Shown in pieces: positions 61,079 to 64,000 of a stretch of DNA of 64,000 bases; positions within the stretch are counted from its first letter, which is position 1; each line of letters begins with the position of its first letter. Origin of the DNA: Lycorma delicatula (taxonomy: Eukaryota; Arthropoda; Insecta; Hemiptera; Fulgoridae); NCBI RefSeq assembly GCF_047948215.1, contig NC_134460.1, forward strand, positions 17,190,501 to 17,254,500, given 5' to 3'. A model generated the notes under the pieces. The model was not told where the DNA came from, did no database searches, and saw only the letters and a list, made by a program, of their open reading frames with translations. The translations under genes were made by a program, and so were the position numbers.

Positions 61079-62418
61079 GTTTCATAATGTTCTTCGGAGT
61101 TTTAAAAATTCATTAACAAAAAACTACTTCACTTATAAGAATAAAACAAGTACCGTACGAAAGAGTACTTCAAATAGTCTTTTTCCACATATACTAGGCA
61201 GTTAGTAAACCATTTGCTCGTTAGGCGTCGACAGTAGAGAAAATGGCTGCCACGGAAAGCAAGAAGTCGTTTTGTGTTAGAATTTCACTTGTCAAAGTCA
61301 GTAATTTCTATGCAACGTGCGTTTCGGTTGACATTTCATAAGGAGCCACCAAGTGACAATTCACTGTTCAATTTTCGTGTGTGGTATAAACAATTCACTG
61401 AAACTGGTTGCTTGTGCAAGCGAAAATCAATTGATCATCCATGAACCTCAGAAGTGGATGTCGAACGTGTGCGTGCAAGTTTCATTCGCAGCCCGTCAAA
61501 ATCGACTGCGTATGCAGGCAGAGAATTAGGAATTCCGAAAACAACAGTGTGGAGAGTTCTCCGTAAACGTTTATTACGCAAACCGTACCGTCTTTAATTA
61601 ATCCATCGTCTTTCTGATGGAGATAAAACACGTAGGCTCGATTTTTGTTTACAGTTACAGGAAAAGATGTTAGATGAAGGTTTTCTAAACAAGATAATTT
61701 TCAGCGATTAAACTACTTTCTATATTAGCGGCAAAGTAAACCGTCATAACGTGTGAGTTTGGGAAATTGAAAACCCGCAAGCTTATGTGGAACACATTCG
61801 GGATTCTGCGAAAGTAAACGTTTTTTTTGTGCGATCTCTCGTGAGGCAGCGTATGGGCCGTTCTTTTTTATGGAAACGACAGTAACCGGCATGATAAACC
61901 TGGATATGTTACAATTATGGCTTATGCCTCAGCTACTCAACGACTTTATTTTCCAGCAAGATAGTTGTCCTGTCCGTTTTCATAACGAGGTTCGACAGTA
62001 CCTTAACACAACATTACCTCGTCGCTGGATAGGATGTGCGTCTGAAGAAGACAAACACATTATGCTGTGGCCACCAAGATCACCAGACCGCACGCCATGT
62101 GGTTTCTTTCTCTGGGGTTACGTGAAAGATACGGTGTTTATCCCACCGATACCGCACGATATCGCTGAGCTAAAGGATCGCATAATCAATGCAATCAACT
62201 CCATCGAAAATGACATGTTAGAACGAGTTTGGCAAGAGCTAGACTTTCGTGTTGATGTGTGCCGCGTCACCAGAGGAGCACATATTGAACATTTATAGAT
62301 TTTAACAAAAACTGTTTGAGTCCCTGTATCATCTTGTACAACTTTCATTTAGGTAAGTAAAATACTTTTTTTGTACTGAACTTTTGTAACTCATAAGAAC
62401 ATTATGAAACGCCCTGTA
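61079..62418 (+). mobile_element. Tc1/mariner-superfamily transposon, DD41D (rosa-like), dead
   Basis: The 5' end GTTTCATAATGTTCTTCGGAG (61079-61099) is the inverted form of the 3' end CTCATAAGAACATTATGAAAC (62390-62410). The 3' side continues with GCCCTGTA, while the matching outermost bases on the 5' side have been replaced by a second TTTCATAATGTTC copy at 61059-61071. The transposase remnant at 61243-62298 lies inside. The ~1.3 kb size is usual for this superfamily. Confidence 0.75.
61243..62298 (+). pseudogene. DD41D transposase, multiple stops
   Basis: A start ATG at 61243 is followed by an early frameshift near 61280, after which HLSKSVISMQRAF fits the family N terminus. Then come VWYKQFTETGCLCKRKS and ASFIRSPSKSTAYAGRELG, with KTTVWRVLRKRL as part of the paired-type DNA-binding domain. 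The catalytic residues are Asp at 61705 (FSD), Asp at 61960 (QQD) and Asp at 62086 (SPD). The last two are 41 residues apart, which fits the DD41D (rosa) family. There are stops after SIDHP, inside the RL-LIH segment, immediately after the first catalytic Asp and near VNRHNV, and a frame loss near 61820. From 61870 to 62298 the frame is open for 142 codons. Confidence 0.8.
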
Positions 62419-62714
62419 TAATAACCCAGAAAATGCAATTGATGTTTAATAAAGAAATTATACGGTAAAGAGAAATTTATCGTCTTAAAGATAGAAAATA
62501 ACTGATATATGTTTACATTTTAGTCCTTGATTAAATGATTCCTTTGAGTTGAATCAAGGACTTTGTCCTGCTAATTCAAGTTAATTACATTTGTATAACA
62601 TGCAAAAACCGCGGAAACTGCTTTTATTAAACTTTTCAAGATGTATCTACTATAACTTAAATCGAAATATAAACTCTTGGTTTATCTTAATCTTATATAT
62701 TTTTAAAAAATCAT
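62419..62714. other. AT-rich spacer
   Basis: No gene or repeat recognised; it contains TCCTTGATTAAATGATTCC and its near-inverted TTGAATCAAGGA (62523-62563). Confidence 0.4.
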
Positions 62715-63200
62715 CTGAAAAGCTATTTCCAGGCCGTCTGGACGTTGTATTGGACGCATCGGACTGTTTTTTTTTTATTCTGCTCGAAATGATCGACAGA
62801 TACGTCAGTAAGCGTCATCAAACTCCGGACTTTAATCTTCTCTGAGAATTCTTTAAAAAAATTCATTTATTACCTAATTGAGGAACTTTCCAAGGTTATT
62901 ACTCACAATAAAATCACTCTTAAGGTCCGTCACCTTCAGAGTGATTTACCTGAAATAGATTTTGAGCACGCATTTACTAGTGGTAGGAAAGAAACGAGAA
63001 AAATAAACGGGTTGGAGGTGAGTCGTATTGTAAATAGAGTAGGTTTTTAGCTGATTTAAAAAGAAAAATATATATATAACATTATTATGTAATAATAAAA
63101 CGCTGTGGAGCAGCAAGGGTCCACTAAGTTTTTAATCAATTTTTTAAAATATGAAACATTTTGTAATAACGCTGCGGAGTAGCAAGGAGCCACTAATATA
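62715..63200 (+). repeat. Family E repeat, copy 2
   Basis: Homologous and parallel to 44615-45090. The 5' inverted-repeat part (CTATTTCCAGGCCGTCTGGACG) is intact, but its 3' partner is reduced to CTGAAATAG near 62951. The 3' module CGCTG(C/T)GGAG-AGCAAGG-(A/T/C)CCACTAA is duplicated, at about 63101-63126 and 63170-63195. Confidence 0.7.
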
Positions 63201-63780
63201 TTCATATAAGATTTCACACCCGTCACCCCTCCCTAAACTTTAAAAAAGGTTCTTCAGAATTTAAGTATATGCTCAGGATCAATAAAGTATAAAAAATAGA
63301 AAAGAAATATTCTGAATAACTTCAGTAGGGCTTTTTTTTTAAATGATTTTTAAAAAGTTTTTTTTTAAAGCTGATGTTTTTATCTTCCTCAGACTAAAAC
63401 CATCTTTGTGATTTGAATGGTTAGAAAAGATTTAAAAAAAAATTACAATCGATAAAAGAGGTGCTAATATGTGTTTATTTTTGTCATTTCATCGAAATTT
63501 ATTTTAATAATATAAATAATAATATAAAACTTCTTGTTTAACTGATCTAAATAAAATAAATCTTATTACTATAATTCATTATTTACTTATTTCTGGACAT
63601 ATTGCTTCAAAAGAAAATTATATTTATATGAAATACGTTTTTTTTAACGTAAAATCCAAGTAAAAAAATTTACAATTGTAAGCGGTTAAGTTAAGGAATA
63701 AATACATTGAGAACTTCACAGTTTCCAGAGGATTAAAATAAGACACTAGAGCAGCACAGAATATAAAGAACACTGATAAG
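63201..63780. other. AT-rich spacer
   Basis: No gene or repeat recognised. Confidence 0.5.
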
Positions 63781-63821
63781 AATCTCAAAAGTGATAATGT
63801 CTAATTATCACTTTTGAGATT
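63781..63821. repeat. Perfect 18 bp hairpin
   Basis: AATCTCAAAAGTGATAAT (63781-63798) and its exact complement (63804-63821) are separated by GTCTA. Confidence 0.9.
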
Positions 63822-63917
63822 ATTTAATCTGTTTTTCATTTTTATCTGAAAATATAAAACAGACCTTAGAGATTTTCCGAGTACGAGTAGGTTGTGGTTC
63901 GATTTTAGAATTCGACA

Positions 63918-63971
63918 AATTGTCAGCCATATATATATATATATATATACATATTTATATGGCTGACAATT
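63918..63971. repeat. 15 bp inverted repeat around an AT tract
   Basis: AATTGTCAGCCATAT (63918-63932) and ATATGGCTGACAATT (63957-63971) flank a TA-rich loop. It lies at the window edge, so a larger structure may be cut off. Confidence 0.85.
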
Positions 63972-64000
63972 CCATGTAATGTCATGTAATCCATGTAAAA

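Overview
The window is an AT-rich piece of animal nuclear DNA, almost certainly from an insect and possibly a hemipteran (the order is a guess). The evidence is what is in it: Jockey-, R1- and RTE-like non-LTR retrotransposons, three Tc1/mariner-superfamily transposons, tRNA-derived SINEs with A and B boxes, many AT and GT microsatellites, and no operons or dense coding. I recognise no intact host gene. It reads as intergenic or deep intronic DNA built up by repeated transposon insertion, most of it decayed.

Layout. 1-5.8 kb: featureless AT-rich DNA with one (TA)n tract. 5.8-9.5 kb: two copies of a ~660 bp palindrome-ended repeat (family A), a SINE and a small GC-rich island. 10.9-15.2 kb: an RTE fragment, three SINE copies and a broken copy of a Cys-rich transposon ORF common in arthropods. 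17.2-18.8 kb: a truncated RTE insertion, then a foldback repeat whose right arm was split by a SINE. 20.7-25.5 kb: an internally deleted mariner, two family A pieces, a minisatellite, an RTE tail and a SINE. 27.5-28.7 kb: the 3' end of an R1-like LINE. 29.6-32.2 kb: two copies of a repeat with an (AT)n core (family X), one split by a probable solo LTR. 35.9-38.5 kb: two Jockey fragments in opposite orientation. 40.5-45.1 kb: a degenerate SINE, a second SINE, a complete-looking 2.35 kb retroelement with only a gag-like ORF, and family E. 48.2-52.4 kb: a SINE, more family X, an ~850 bp imperfect inverted repeat, and a LINE 3' UTR insertion with a 3 x 190 bp tandem array. 53.4-54.5 kb: a dead mariner. 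56.6-60.0 kb: a DNA transposon with GGGCACATGTG ends carrying a broken DUF7869-like gene, followed by a second RTE insertion. 61.1-62.4 kb: a dead DD41D (rosa-like) transposon. 62.7-64.0 kb: family E again and two hairpins near the window edge.

There is no cooperating gene system here. The relationships are those of parasites and hosts: SINEs depend on LINE machinery, and elements are nested inside one another. The most unusual items are the gag-only retroelement with clear target-site duplications (TSDs), the two long inverted repeats, and the microsatellite-cored family X. All family assignments come from motif recognition by eye; no database search was run.
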